64,000 nucleotides of DNA from Zoogloea sp021286885 (GCF_041915215.1 NZ_JAYSBV010000009.1); one strand, 5' to 3'. Counted from the stretch's first letter, positions 26,779 through 35,708 are shown. Made by a program: numbers and translations. The notes: a model not told the origin generated them from the sequence alone.

Positions 26779-27376
26779 GGCCAACATCCCCGTAGTTATC
26801 TTCACGCACGATGCGCGGCGTGTTTTCGCGCGGCTCAATGCTCACCGGCTGGTAAACCACGCGACCCAACTCTTGGTCGTAGCGCATCTCCACATAGCCG
26901 GAAACAGGGAAATCCTTGCGGAAGGGATAACCAACAAAACCGTAGTCGGTCAGAATGCGGCGCATATCCGGATGGCCTGCAAAGGTGATCCCATAGAGAT
27001 CAAAGGCTTCGCGCTCAAACCAGTTTACGCTGGGCCACACATCATTCACAGAGTCCAGCATCGGATAGTCATCATCCTCAGCATACACACGGACACGCAA
27101 ACGAACGTTGTGGGTTACAGACAGCAAATGCAGCACGGCGGCAAAACGGCGTTCCGAATTGCGCGGGGCTGCATAGGTGGAGTAGTCGATACCGGTCAGA
27201 TCAACCAACTGCTCAAAACGCAAACCAGCGTCATCGCGCAGTTGATGGGCAATCGCCAAGTAATCGGCAGCGCCGACTTCTATCGTCAGCTCGCCGCAGG
27301 AAATACATTGATTCTTGAGCCGGTCGCCGAGCTTTTCAGTCAGCAATTGCCCCAGTCGTTCAAGCTTTTCACTCAT
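26771..27376 (-). CDS. nuoC: NADH-quinone oxidoreductase subunit C
   Basis: A 201-residue 30-kDa subunit of the peripheral arm. The family signature is seen as ERECFDLYGI-like sequence (EREAFDLYGITFAGHPDMRRILTD when read across 26960-27030) and GYPFRKDFP. It is a separate protein here, not fused to NuoD as in E. coli. It overlaps nuoD by 8 bases and starts 12 bases after nuoB. Confidence 0.96.
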   Translation of the reverse strand: MSEKLERLGQLLTEKLGDRLKNQCISCGELTIEVGAADYLAIAHQLRDDAGLRFEQLVDLTGIDYSTYAAPRNSERRFAAVLHLLSVTHNVRLRVRVYAEDDDYPMLDSVNDVWPSVNWFEREAFDLYGITFAGHPDMRRILTDYGFVGYPFRKDFPVSGYVEMRYDQELGRVVYQPVSIEPRENTPRIVREDNYGDVGHG

Positions 27377-27388
27377 GATGACCTGCTA

Positions 27389-27865
27389 TCAGCGAGCAAT
27401 CGTGCATTCACGTTTAATCTTGTTCTGCAGTTGGACAATGCCATACAGCAGGGCTTCAGCGGTCGGAGGGCAGCCGGGAACATACACATCCACCGGCACA
27501 ATCCGATCACAACCACGCACCACAGAATACGAGTAGTGGTAATAACCACCGCCGTTGGCGCAGGAGCCCATGGAGATAACCCAACGGGGCTCAGACATCT
27601 GGTCATAGACCTTGCGCAGCGCAGGCGCCATCTTGTTGCAGAGCGTGCCAGCAACGATCATGAGGTCAGACTGACGGGGGCTCGGACGGAACACCACACC
27701 AAAACGGTCCAGGTCATACCGAGAACAGCCCGCATGAATCATCTCGACCGCGCAGCAGGCCAACCCGAAAGTCATGGGCCAGAGCGAACCCGTACGAGTC
27801 CAGTTGATGACCGTATCAAGCGAAGTGGTGACAAACCCTTCCTTGAAAACACCTTCGATACTCAT
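27389..27865 (-). CDS. nuoB: NADH-quinone oxidoreductase subunit B (cluster N2)
   Basis: A 158-residue subunit that holds the terminal [4Fe-4S] cluster N2 donating to quinone. Ligands are the tandem Cys in LACCAVEM, the Cys in GSCANGGG, and that in VPGCPPTAEAL. The ATG is used because AAGGGTG lies just upstream and 158 residues is the usual length; a GTG two codons earlier is also open. Confidence 0.97.
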   Translation of the reverse strand: MSIEGVFKEGFVTTSLDTVINWTRTGSLWPMTFGLACCAVEMIHAGCSRYDLDRFGVVFRPSPRQSDLMIVAGTLCNKMAPALRKVYDQMSEPRWVISMGSCANGGGYYHYSYSVVRGCDRIVPVDVYVPGCPPTAEALLYGIVQLQNKIKRECTIAR

Positions 27866-27914
27866 AGACACCCTTTAAGCAACAAGATATACGCCTGAAA
27901 AAACAACTGGAATC

Positions 27915-28289
27915 TTATTCCCAGTCAAGCGCACCCTTTTTCCAGACGTAGATATAGCCCAGCAGCAGAATGCCGAGAAACACCAGCATTTCAAAGAAGC
28001 CAAAAACACGAATGGATTCGTTGGCAGCAATTTCCTTCAGAATGGTTGCCCACGGAAACAGGAAAGCAATTTCCAGGTCAAACAGGATGAAGAGAATTGC
28101 AAGGAGGTAATAACGAACGTCAAACTTGATGCGTGCATCTTCGAAAGGCTCGAAACCGCACTCAAAAGGAGACAGCTTTTCGGCGTCAGGCTTGCTCGGG
28201 CCGAGAACCCAGCCCGCTATGATGGGAATAAAGCCAAACGCCGCAGCAAACAGGATAAAAACAAGGACTGGAAAGTAGGTTTCCAACAT
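27915..28289 (-). CDS. nuoA: NADH-quinone oxidoreductase subunit A
   Basis: A 124-residue membrane subunit with three spans, the first gene of the 14-gene nuo operon. It has the loop motif KLSPFECGFEPFEDAR with the conserved Cys, and FDVRYYLLAILFILFDLEIAFLFPW as its second-span region. Its start lies 88 bases downstream of tRNA-Leu, with a hairpin in between. Confidence 0.97.
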   Translation of the reverse strand: MLETYFPVLVFILFAAAFGFIPIIAGWVLGPSKPDAEKLSPFECGFEPFEDARIKFDVRYYLLAILFILFDLEIAFLFPWATILKEIAANESIRVFGFFEMLVFLGILLLGYIYVWKKGALDWE

Positions 28290-28340
28290 GACTCAACCCC
28301 GCGACCGTTATGACAGTTATTGATGCTGCCTGCAAGCAAA

Positions 28341-28359
28341 CGCCCGCATAGTGCGGGCG
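28341..28359 (-). terminator. Hairpin between tRNA-Leu and nuoA
   Basis: Perfect 8-bp stem cgcccgca/tgcgggcg with loop tag. On the minus strand it is followed only by TTTG, so it may be a weak terminator or attenuator of the tRNA-Leu transcript, or a 3'-processing stop, allowing some read-through into nuo. Confidence 0.45.
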
Positions 28360-28377
28360 GCCTGCTTTATTTATCGA

Positions 28378-28462
28378 TGGTGCCGACGATGAGACTCGAA
28401 CTCATACGGCTTGCGCCACTACCCCCTCAAGATAGCGTGTCTACCAATTTCACCACGTCGGC
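28378..28462 (-). tRNA. tRNA-Leu (anticodon GAG)
   Basis: An 85-base gene with the CCA end encoded. The acceptor stem GCCGACG pairs with CGTCGGC, the anticodon stem CTATC pairs with GGTAG (one G-T pair), and the loop TTGAGGG gives anticodon GAG, reading CUC/CUU. A long variable arm and the T-arm sequence GTTCGAGTC are present, as expected for a type II tRNA. Confidence 0.96.
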
Positions 28463-28483
28463 GTTGTTCGTTTGACCCGAACG

Positions 28484-28512
28484 ATTATACGACAAGCTTC
28501 ACAAAGCTCCAA
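28484..28512 (-). promoter_or_regulatory. Sigma-70 type promoter of tRNA-Leu
   Basis: Read on the minus strand: TTGGAG (28507-28512), a 17-base spacer, then a perfect TATAAT (28484-28489). Transcription would begin about 15 bases before the tRNA 5' end. It lies just after the secG stop codon. Confidence 0.75.
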
Positions 28513-28525
28513 GCATTACTTCCGT

Positions 28526-28885
28526 TTATCGCGGAATGTCCTTGACTTTAGAATCACTTGCGGGTTCTTGTGCCGGCACTTGGGGTGCAACCTGCTGAGA
28601 CTCCACAGGAACGACCTGATTCATCACACTTCCAGCAGCTTCACGGCCATTGGCCAAGTAGCTCAGACCCAGGCTGGTCATGAAAAACACGGTCGCCAGG
28701 GCTGCTGTAGTCCGGCTAAGAAAATTGGCAGAACCGGAAGAACCAAACAAGCTACCGGAAGCACCACTACCAAAGGCCGCGCCCATATCAGCGCCCTTGC
28801 CATGCTGCACCAAGACCAAGCCAATCACGCCGAGGCCGGCCAGGATGTGAACAACAAGAACAATAGAAAAACCAAAACCACCCAT
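28526..28885 (-). CDS. secG: Preprotein translocase subunit SecG
   Basis: A 119-residue inner-membrane component of SecYEG with two spans (near residues 5-25 and 55-72) and the linker GKGADMGAAFGSGASGSLFGSSGSANFL, given here as read across 28690-28800. The C-terminal tail is rich in Pro, Gln and Val. The ATG is preceded by GGAGAAGG; the TTG four codons upstream belongs to that ribosome-binding site. It follows tpiA after 15 bases. Confidence 0.94.
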   Translation of the reverse strand: MGGFGFSIVLVVHILAGLGVIGLVLVQHGKGADMGAAFGSGASGSLFGSSGSANFLSRTTAALATVFFMTSLGLSYLANGREAAGSVMNQVVPVESQQVAPQVPAQEPASDSKVKDIPR

Positions 28886-28900
28886 TACCTTCTCCAAATC

Positions 28901-29656
28901 TCAAGACCTGACGGCAGCCTTGCAAATCATCAAAAAACCAGAAACTTCCAACGACGCACCACCAACCAGCGCACCATCAATATCCTTTTGTGCAAACAAA
29001 CCGTCAGCATTTGCCGCATTTACACTGCCGCCGTACAGAATCGATACAGATGCAGCATCGACTCCACAATTCTGCAGGCAATTGCGAATATATGCGTGCA
29101 TGGCTTGAGCCTCTTCCGGAGTCGCCGTCTTTCCCGTACCAATAGCCCAAACGGGCTCATACGCAACCACAAGACGACTCATCGACTCGACACCCAAACC
29201 GTGCACAGCCGCCCCCAGTTGGGTACCCACCACAAGCTCAGCCTGGCCGGACTCTCGCTCAGCCAAGGTTTCACCCACACATAGAACGGGCTGCAGGCCT
29301 TGCCCCAGGGCAGCCTTCAGCTTGGCAACAACAATTTCATCCGTCTCACCATACAGACTGCGCCGCTCCGAGTGCCCCACGAGCACAAACGAACAGCCCA
29401 CATCCTTAAGCATGGCAGCGCTGACCTCACCCGTATACGCGCCCTGAGGCTCTGCGCTCAGATTCTGTGCCCCCAAGGCCAAAGCCCCCTCCCCTATTAG
29501 AGAAGCGGCCTGCGCAAGATACGGAAAGGGCGGACAGACGCCAAAGCCTGCCAGATCAAGCCCCTGCAGCTCGGCACACAGACCTTCCACCAGCAGCTTG
29601 GTTTTTTCCAAGCTGCCGTTCATTTTCCAGTTTCCGATGACAAGCTTTTTACGCAC
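28901..29656 (-). CDS. tpiA: Triosephosphate isomerase
   Basis: A 251-residue TIM-barrel enzyme interconverting DHAP and glyceraldehyde-3-phosphate. It shows GNWKMNGS with the catalytic Lys, LVGHSERR with the catalytic His, and AYEPVWAIGTGK with the catalytic Glu and the start of loop 6, plus LYGGSVNAAN. The start is a GTG (VRKKLVIGNWKM); a second GTG three codons upstream is possible. Confidence 0.96.
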   Translation of the reverse strand: MRKKLVIGNWKMNGSLEKTKLLVEGLCAELQGLDLAGFGVCPPFPYLAQAASLIGEGALALGAQNLSAEPQGAYTGEVSAAMLKDVGCSFVLVGHSERRSLYGETDEIVVAKLKAALGQGLQPVLCVGETLAERESGQAELVVGTQLGAAVHGLGVESMSRLVVAYEPVWAIGTGKTATPEEAQAMHAYIRNCLQNCGVDAASVSILYGGSVNAANADGLFAQKDIDGALVGGASLEVSGFLMICKAAVRS

Positions 29657-29726
29657 AGTGCCCACCCGGCCAAATTTTCGGATTCTAACCAGTCCGAGTG
29701 CTGCGGTCAAAGTATCCCACGGATGC

Positions 29727-31079
29727 TCAGCCTGCCGCGCCCCTCACCACCTGCGCCAACACCTCGGCCACTTGCAGCACCTGGGCTGCATCCTTGCCCT
29801 CTACCATCACTCGCAACAAGGGTTCAGTCCCGGAGGGGCGCAACAAAATCCGCCCCTGCCCCGCCAAGACCTCCTCCTGAGCAGCCACGGCATCGGCAAT
29901 AGCCGCATGCTCTGTCCACTTAAAGCCCGCCGGCACCTGGACATTGATCAGTTTTTGCGGGAAAAAGACCAGATCAGCACACGCTTGATCCAGGGTTTCA
30001 TCGGCCTGCTTGAGCGCTGCAAGCACCTGCAAGCTGGCAATAATCCCGTCACCCGTCGTGTGGTGATCCAGGCAAATAACGTGGCCCGAATTTTCACCGC
30101 CGAGATTCCAATCACGCTCGTGCATCATTTCGAGCACATAACGATCACCAACCTTGGCCCTGGCAAACGGCACTCCCAGGCGCTCAACCGCCTTTTCAAA
30201 CCCCAGATTGCTCATCAAGGTTCCAACGACCCCGCGCAGTTTTCCCCGACGAGCAGCTGCGCGCGCAATCACGTACAACAGCTTGTCACCATCATAAAGC
30301 TCGCCTTGAGCGTCAACCATAATGACACGATCGCCGTCACCATCCAGAGCAATGCCAAGATCGGCACCACTTTTCAGAACGGCGTCACGAATGGCTGCGG
30401 GCGCAGTCGCTCCAACCTTTTCGTTGATGTTAACCCCATTCGGCTCGGTTCCCACCAGAACCAGCTCAGCCCCCAGTTCACGGAAGACCTTGGGCGCCAC
30501 AACATATGCCGCACCATGGGCACAATCCAGCGCGATCTTCAAACCACGCAAATCCAGCTCATTCGGGAAAGTGCTCTTGCAGAACTCCACATAGCGCCCA
30601 CGCGCATCATCCACGCGATGGGCCTTACCCAGCCTTGCAGGGCTTTCGCAGCCCATGGGTTGATCCAGCAGCGCTTCAATCTCCAACTCAACCGCGTCGG
30701 GCAATTTCGTGCCAGCTGCAGAGAAAAACTTTATCCCGTTATCTTCGAACGGATTGTGGGATGCCGAAATAACCACGCCCACATGCAAGCGCAACGCACG
30801 GGTGAGAAAAGCAATGGCGGGCGTCGGAATGGGGCCTGCAAGATAGACATCCACACCCGCGGCGGCAAACCCGGCCTCCAGCGCAGATTCGAGCATGTAG
30901 CCAGAAATACGGGTATCTTTACCAACAACTACTGCAGGACGCTCTCCCGGACGCAGCTGCTCATGAGCCACCAGCGTTTTGCCCGCTGCGTAACCAAGAC
31001 GCAAACAAAACTCCGGGGTGATCGGAAACTCACCCACACACCCCCGCACCCCGTCCGTACCAAAATAGCGTCGCGACAT
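29727..31079 (-). CDS. glmM: Phosphoglucosamine mutase
   Basis: A 450-residue enzyme converting glucosamine-6-phosphate to glucosamine-1-phosphate for UDP-GlcNAc and cell-wall synthesis. The phosphoserine is in VVISASHNPFEDNGIK, the metal loop is ALDGDGDRV, the sugar loop GGENSGHVI, and the phosphate loop RPSGTEPLLRVM. N-terminal RRYFGTDGVRG is diagnostic. The ATG follows GGGAGTGAGT; it lies 53 bases after folP. Confidence 0.97.
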   Translation of the reverse strand: MSRRYFGTDGVRGCVGEFPITPEFCLRLGYAAGKTLVAHEQLRPGERPAVVVGKDTRISGYMLESALEAGFAAAGVDVYLAGPIPTPAIAFLTRALRLHVGVVISASHNPFEDNGIKFFSAAGTKLPDAVELEIEALLDQPMGCESPARLGKAHRVDDARGRYVEFCKSTFPNELDLRGLKIALDCAHGAAYVVAPKVFRELGAELVLVGTEPNGVNINEKVGATAPAAIRDAVLKSGADLGIALDGDGDRVIMVDAQGELYDGDKLLYVIARAAARRGKLRGVVGTLMSNLGFEKAVERLGVPFARAKVGDRYVLEMMHERDWNLGGENSGHVICLDHHTTGDGIIASLQVLAALKQADETLDQACADLVFFPQKLINVQVPAGFKWTEHAAIADAVAAQEEVLAGQGRILLRPSGTEPLLRVMVEGKDAAQVLQVAEVLAQVVRGAAG

Positions 31080-31132
31080 ACTCACTCCCACAGCAATTTA
31101 AATCGTCGGCCATTGTGCCCAACAAGCGTAGA

Positions 31133-31966
31133 TCAGTCACGCACCAGGGCTGCCCACAGCCGAATAACATCACGAGTTGGTGCCACGTCGTGGGTGCGAA
31201 TGATGCGAGCACCGTTCTGCATGGCCACGAGCGCAGCCGCGGCCCCCGCAACCACCCGCTCGCCCACCGGGCGCCCAGTAATGGCACCCAGCATGGTCTT
31301 GCGTGACATCCCCACCAACACCGGCAAGCCATCAACCCTGAAACGCTCCAGCGCATTCAGCATAGCCAGATTGTGTTCCAGCGTTTTACCAAAGCCAAAA
31401 CCCGGGTCCAGAATGAGGCGCTCCGGCGGCACTCCAGCCTCACCCAGCACCTTGAGTCTTTCGGCAAGAAAGTCGACAACTTCAGTCACTACATCTTGAT
31501 AGGCAGGGGCCTGCTGCATGGTCTGGGGCTCGCCTTGCATGTGCATCACACACAAGGCCGCATTGGTGTTCGCCACAGCCTCCAGGGCGCCCGGCATACG
31601 GAATCCTGCGATATCGTTGATGATGGCGGCGCCGGCCCGAATGGACTCCCGCATGACCGCAGGTTTAACAGTATCAATCGACAGCGGAATACCCGCCCCC
31701 CCGAGGGCCTCAACCACCGGAATCACCCGATCCAGCTCCTCTTGCTCAGAAACAGGCAAGGCACCCGGGCGAGAGGATTCGCCGCCGATATCCAGAATTT
31801 CAGCACCATCCTCCAGAGCACGCTCGGCAGCTCGGAGCGCTGCATCGGTGGAGATTCGCCCATCACCTGAAAAGGAGTCACGGGTTACATTGATGATGGC
31901 CATGATGCGAGGCGTCGTCAGATCCAACTTGAACGAGCCAGCCTTCAAAGTCGTTATATCTGTCAT
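31133..31966 (-). CDS. folP: Dihydropteroate synthase
   Basis: A 277-residue TIM-barrel enzyme joining 6-hydroxymethyl-dihydropterin pyrophosphate to p-aminobenzoate in folate synthesis. It shows IINVTRDSFSGDGR (loop 1), LDIGGESSRPGA (loop 2), VSIDT-like LSIDTVKPAV, INDIAGFR, and DPGFGFGKTLEHN. In loop 1 an Arg stands where most family members have Pro (NVTPDSFS). It sits between ftsH and glmM, the conserved ftsH-folP-glmM order. Confidence 0.95.
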   Translation of the reverse strand: MTDITTLKAGSFKLDLTTPRIMAIINVTRDSFSGDGRISTDAALRAAERALEDGAEILDIGGESSRPGALPVSEQEELDRVIPVVEALGGAGIPLSIDTVKPAVMRESIRAGAAIINDIAGFRMPGALEAVANTNAALCVMHMQGEPQTMQQAPAYQDVVTEVVDFLAERLKVLGEAGVPPERLILDPGFGFGKTLEHNLAMLNALERFRVDGLPVLVGMSRKTMLGAITGRPVGERVVAGAAAALVAMQNGARIIRTHDVAPTRDVIRLWAALVRD

Positions 31967-32050
31967 TTCAAACTCAGCTTACAACGTTAAAGCACCAACC
32001 ACGCGATGATCGAGGGGCTGATTCGCACCCACAAGCATCTTGCTTTAAAA

Positions 32051-32081
32051 GGACAAGGCCGGCATATAGCCGGCCTTGTCC
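32051..32081 (-). terminator. Intrinsic terminator after ftsH
   Basis: A perfect 13-bp stem ggacaaggccggc/gccggccttgtcc with loop atata. On the minus strand it is followed by TTTTAAAG, so it ends the rlmE-ftsH transcript 17 bases after the ftsH stop, before folP. Confidence 0.9.
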
Positions 32082-32097
32082 AGAGCAAAGCAATCGA

Positions 32098-33993
32098 TCA
32101 AGCTGCAGGGGCTGCTGCGTTGGGTTCAGCGCCAGGAGGAGAAGACTCGCCCGAGCGCTTGCTGCTCAGGGCGCTGGGCTTGGGAGGACGGGGAGGCCGA
32201 CCTGCCATGATGTCATTGATCTGGTCAGCATCAATGGTTTCCAGATCCAGCAGGGCCTGGGTCATAGCTTCGACCTTATCCCGGTTTTCCTCCAAAAGGC
32301 GACGGGCCAGCGCATATTGCTGATCCAGGATACGACGAATCTCAGAATCCACCTGCTGCATAGTGGCTTCGGAAACGTTCTTGTGCGTGGTCACCGAGCG
32401 CCCCAGGAACACTTCACCGTCTTCCTCTCCATAGACCATGGGGCCCAGATTGTCGGACATCCCCCACTGGGTCACCATCCGGCGCGCCAGATCAGTGGCC
32501 CGCTGGAAGTCGTTGGAAGCGCCGGTGGTCATCTGGTTCATGAACACTTCTTCGGCAATCCGACCACCAAACAGAACAGCGATGGTCTGCAGGATGCGCT
32601 CACGATCTTGCGAATAACGATCCTGCTCGGGCAGCTGCATGGTCACCCCCAGGGCACGACCACGGGGAATGATGGTGACTTTGTGCACCGGATCGGTTTT
32701 ATCGAGGCACTTGGCAACCACTGCGTGACCAGACTCGTGGTAAGCGGTGTTGCGGCGCTCTTCCTCAGGCATGACCATGGAACGACGCTCGGCGCCCATC
32801 ATGATCTTGTCTTTGGCGCGCTCGAAGTCATCCATATCCACCAGACGCTTGTTACCACGGGCAGCAAACAGGGCGGCTTCGTTCACCAAATTGGCCAGAT
32901 CTGCACCGGCAAAACCAGGGCAGCCACGGGCCAGCACCAGCGCATCCACATCAGGAGCGATGGGTACTTTGCGCATATGCACGCGCAGGATCTGCTCACG
33001 ACCACGGATGTCGGGCAGCGGAACCACTACCTGCCGGTCGAAACGACCCGGGCGCAGCAGCGCAGGATCAAGAACGTCGGGGCGGTTGGTGGCTGCAATC
33101 ACGATTACGCCGGAGACACCTTCAAAACCATCCATCTCAACCAGCAGCTGGTTGAGGGTTTGTTCGCGCTCATCGTTGCCACCGCCAAGGCCTGCACCAC
33201 GCTGGCGACCAACGGCATCGATTTCATCGATGAAGATGATGCAAGGCGCTTGCTTCTTGGCCTGCTCGAACATGTCCCGCACCCGGGCTGCGCCCACGCC
33301 GACGAACATTTCAACGAAGTCGGAGCCGGAGATGGAGAAGAAGGGCACCTTGGCTTCGCCCGCGATGGCCTTGGCCAGCAGGGTTTTACCAGTACCAGGG
33401 GAGCCCACCATCAGCACACCCTTGGGGATGTGGCCACCGAGCTTCTGGAACTTGGAGGGGTCGCGCAGGAAATCCACCAGCTCACCCACTTCTTCCTTGG
33501 CTTCGTCGCAACCAGCCACGTCGGCAAAAGTGATGGTGTTGGCGCTTTCATCCAGCATCTTTGCCTTGGACTTGCCGAAGGAAAAGGCGCCGCCCCGACC
33601 ACCGCCCTGCATCTGGCGCATGAAGAAAATCCACACACCGACCAGGAGGATCATCGGGAACCACGAGACGAAAATGCTCATGAGGAAGGACTGTTCTTCC
33701 TCGGGCTTGGCGGCCGTAATCTTGACGCCGTAGCGCATCAGGTCACCCACCATCCAGATGTCCTGGACACCCGGGGTGTAAACCGTGACAGCGCGCCCGT
33801 CCTGGGTCTGGGCCCGGACGGTTCGACCATCAATGACGGCCTTGGCGATCTTGCCCTGCTTTGCATCCTCCATGAACTGGGAATACTCAACAGTGTTCTG
33901 GGCTGTCTGCCGATTATTGAACTGGTTGAAGACGGTCATCAGGACGACACCGATGACCAACCAGATAGCGAGGTTCTTGAATAGATTGTTCAA
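32098..33993 (-). CDS. ftsH: ATP-dependent zinc metalloprotease FtsH
   Basis: A 631-residue membrane AAA+ protease that degrades unassembled membrane proteins and regulators such as sigma-32. Two N-terminal spans (about 7-24 and 100-122) flank a periplasmic domain; the AAA domain has Walker A GSPGTGKTLLAKA, Walker B IIFIDEIDAVG and the SRH segment; the protease domain has the zinc motif HESGH. The Pro-rich C-terminal tail is variable. Located 116 bases downstream of rlmE. Confidence 0.97.
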   Translation of the reverse strand: MNNLFKNLAIWLVIGVVLMTVFNQFNNRQTAQNTVEYSQFMEDAKQGKIAKAVIDGRTVRAQTQDGRAVTVYTPGVQDIWMVGDLMRYGVKITAAKPEEEQSFLMSIFVSWFPMILLVGVWIFFMRQMQGGGRGGAFSFGKSKAKMLDESANTITFADVAGCDEAKEEVGELVDFLRDPSKFQKLGGHIPKGVLMVGSPGTGKTLLAKAIAGEAKVPFFSISGSDFVEMFVGVGAARVRDMFEQAKKQAPCIIFIDEIDAVGRQRGAGLGGGNDEREQTLNQLLVEMDGFEGVSGVIVIAATNRPDVLDPALLRPGRFDRQVVVPLPDIRGREQILRVHMRKVPIAPDVDALVLARGCPGFAGADLANLVNEAALFAARGNKRLVDMDDFERAKDKIMMGAERRSMVMPEEERRNTAYHESGHAVVAKCLDKTDPVHKVTIIPRGRALGVTMQLPEQDRYSQDRERILQTIAVLFGGRIAEEVFMNQMTTGASNDFQRATDLARRMVTQWGMSDNLGPMVYGEEDGEVFLGRSVTTHKNVSEATMQQVDSEIRRILDQQYALARRLLEENRDKVEAMTQALLDLETIDADQINDIMAGRPPRPPKPSALSSKRSGESSPPGAEPNAAAPAA

Positions 33994-34109
33994 CGCGATT
34001 CCTTGGGACCCGACAGGGGCAACAGCCTGTTTGGATCGATTCTAAGTCTGATCGTTCGCAGTGGCAATTACCCGTTGCCCAGAGTTTGGGTAATGCCCTG
34101 CCCCTTCCT

Positions 34110-34730
34110 TCAAGCTCGCTTGCCGCTGCCCAGCAGATACACCTCCGAGCTGCGCCCCCGGGAAGCCTGGGGTTTTCTGACCGCCACCGATTTGAAGACC
34201 TTTGTCATGGCCTGTCGGTATTGATCAAAACCTTCTCCCTGGAAAACCTTGACCACAAATTTGCCATGGCTTGCCAGGTGTTTGTCTGCAAAATCCAGGG
34301 CGAGTTCGGCCAGATAGATCGAACGCGCCTGATCGCTGGACGGAATGCCTGATATGTTGGGGGCGATATCGCACATTACAAGCCCCACCTCGCGTTCGCC
34401 CAGCGCTTCTTCGAAACGGGTTACGAATTCTTCGTCATGGAAGTCGCCCTGCATGAACTCGACCCCCGGAATGGGCTCGATGGGCAGCAGATCCAGCGCA
34501 AACACCCGACCGCCCTCCCCCACCCGCTTGATCGCCACCTGGCTCCAGGAGCCAGGCGCCGCCCCCAGATCGACGACCACCATGCCCGGCTTGATGAGCC
34601 TGTCCTTGTCGTCGATCTCCATCAATTTGAAAGCAGCACGGGCGCGCCAGCCTTCGGCCTTGGCCTTTTGGACGTAAGGATCGTTTACGTGCTCCACCAT
34701 CCATGATTTGCTGGTTTTGGTACGCTTCAT
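34110..34730 (-). CDS. rlmE: 23S rRNA 2'-O-ribose U2552 methyltransferase RlmE
   Basis: A 206-residue SAM-dependent methyltransferase (FtsJ/RrmJ) acting on the ribosomal A loop. It shows RARAAFKLMEID, the SAM motif VVDLGAAPGSWSQVA, the catalytic Asp in MCDIAPN, and the C-terminal KPQASRGRSSEVYLL with the catalytic Lys in FVVKVFQGEG. The start is MKRTKTSK; nine extra codons upstream were not used. Divergent from yhbY with 38 bases between starts. Confidence 0.96.
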   Translation of the reverse strand: MKRTKTSKSWMVEHVNDPYVQKAKAEGWRARAAFKLMEIDDKDRLIKPGMVVVDLGAAPGSWSQVAIKRVGEGGRVFALDLLPIEPIPGVEFMQGDFHDEEFVTRFEEALGEREVGLVMCDIAPNISGIPSSDQARSIYLAELALDFADKHLASHGKFVVKVFQGEGFDQYRQAMTKVFKSVAVRKPQASRGRSSEVYLLGSGKRA

Positions 34731-34768
34731 CGCGGTACAATTACGCCCTTTTTTCAATGGGTTGTAAA

Positions 34769-35218
34769 ATGATCGAACTCACGCCAGCACAACGGCGGGC
34801 CTTCCGCGCCCAAGCCCATCACCTGCACCCGGTTGTGAGCGTTGCGAGCAACGGGCTCACTCCCTCGGTCCTCAAGGAAATCGACCATGCGCTCCAGGCC
34901 CATGAGCTGATCAAGGTTCGTGTGTATGGTGAAGACCGCCTTCAGCGGGACACCATCATGAACACCATCTGCACCGAACTTGCCGCAGCGCCTGTTCAGC
35001 ATATCGGCAAAACCCTGGTGGTATGGCGTGAAAAGCAGGAAAAGGAAGCCGCATCTCCGGCTCAAGCCCAGGCTCGGCCGAGCAAGGCACCGTCCAAGGC
35101 CAAGTCGGCCAAGGCGCTGTCTTCCAACCGGGGGATTGCTTCCCTCAAGAAAAAGCCGGAAACCAAAAAGAATTTCTGGTTCCCGACTCAGGTCAAGCGG
35201 AGCGATTCCGGCTACTGA
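34769..35218 (+). CDS. yhbY: YhbY-family RNA-binding (CRM domain) protein
   Basis: A 149-residue protein. Residues 1-95 form the CRM domain (LTPAQRRAFRAQAHHL, then a GxxG-like loop and LIKVRVYG), known from YhbY to associate with the 50S ribosomal precursor. The C-terminal 50 residues are a basic Lys/Ala/Pro/Ser-rich extension absent from the short E. coli form. An ATG four codons upstream is also possible. Its end overlaps the DUF4149 gene tail-to-tail by 26 bases. Confidence 0.92.
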   Translation: MIELTPAQRRAFRAQAHHLHPVVSVASNGLTPSVLKEIDHALQAHELIKVRVYGEDRLQRDTIMNTICTELAAAPVQHIGKTLVVWREKQEKEAASPAQAQARPSKAPSKAKSAKALSSNRGIASLKKKPETKKNFWFPTQVKRSDSGY

Positions 35219-35708
35219 CCTTGGCGCCCCGAGCAGGGGCCTGTGCCAGTTGCAGGCCCCGGTTCTGCATGCCGACCAAGAGCAGGCCGAGCACGCATTC
35301 AATCAGATAGACCACGCTGGACACCCCATGCCAGACCCGGAAACGGTCGCGCAGCGCCCCTTCCATGACTTCCCGAGGCAGGGAGTCGGCCTTCAACTGG
35401 GCCATGATGGGCTGGATGCCGAAGTGGGACGCCACCGTTAGCAGCAGCATGCCCAGCACCAACCAGAACACCCCGCACCGGAAGGCCCCGCCGTTCTTGC
35501 GCAAGGCAATGAATACCAGCAGGTAAGCCGCACTTCCCAGCCCGATCCAGGCCACATAGGTAAAAAGCTGGCCGGCGATTTCGCCAGCCAGCATACGGTC
35601 GTCCAGCATGTGGAATAGCGTTGGGGCCACCATCAGCCCCACCACCCACAGAGCCCCTACCCACAGCGTAATCAGCTGCAGGTAGAGGGATTCAGCGAAC
35701 CGCTTCAT
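35193..35708 (-). CDS. DUF4149 domain membrane protein
   Basis: A 171-residue protein with four predicted membrane spans (starting LYLQLITLWVGALWVVGLMVAPTLF when read across 35610-35690), matching the DUF4149 family found after greA in betaproteobacteria. Function unknown. The start ATG is 16 bases after the greA stop, making it the last gene of the carA-carB-greA group. Its last 26 bases overlap the convergent yhbY gene. Confidence 0.82.
   Translation of the reverse strand: MKRFAESLYLQLITLWVGALWVVGLMVAPTLFHMLDDRMLAGEIAGQLFTYVAWIGLGSAAYLLVFIALRKNGGAFRCGVFWLVLGMLLLTVASHFGIQPIMAQLKADSLPREVMEGALRDRFRVWHGVSSVVYLIECVLGLLLVGMQNRGLQLAQAPARGAKVSSRNRSA

Noticed and set aside
34069..34096. Hairpin attaccc/gggtaat between rlmE and ftsH
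   Set aside because: Short stem, 14-base loop and no T run on the minus strand; not convincing as a terminator.
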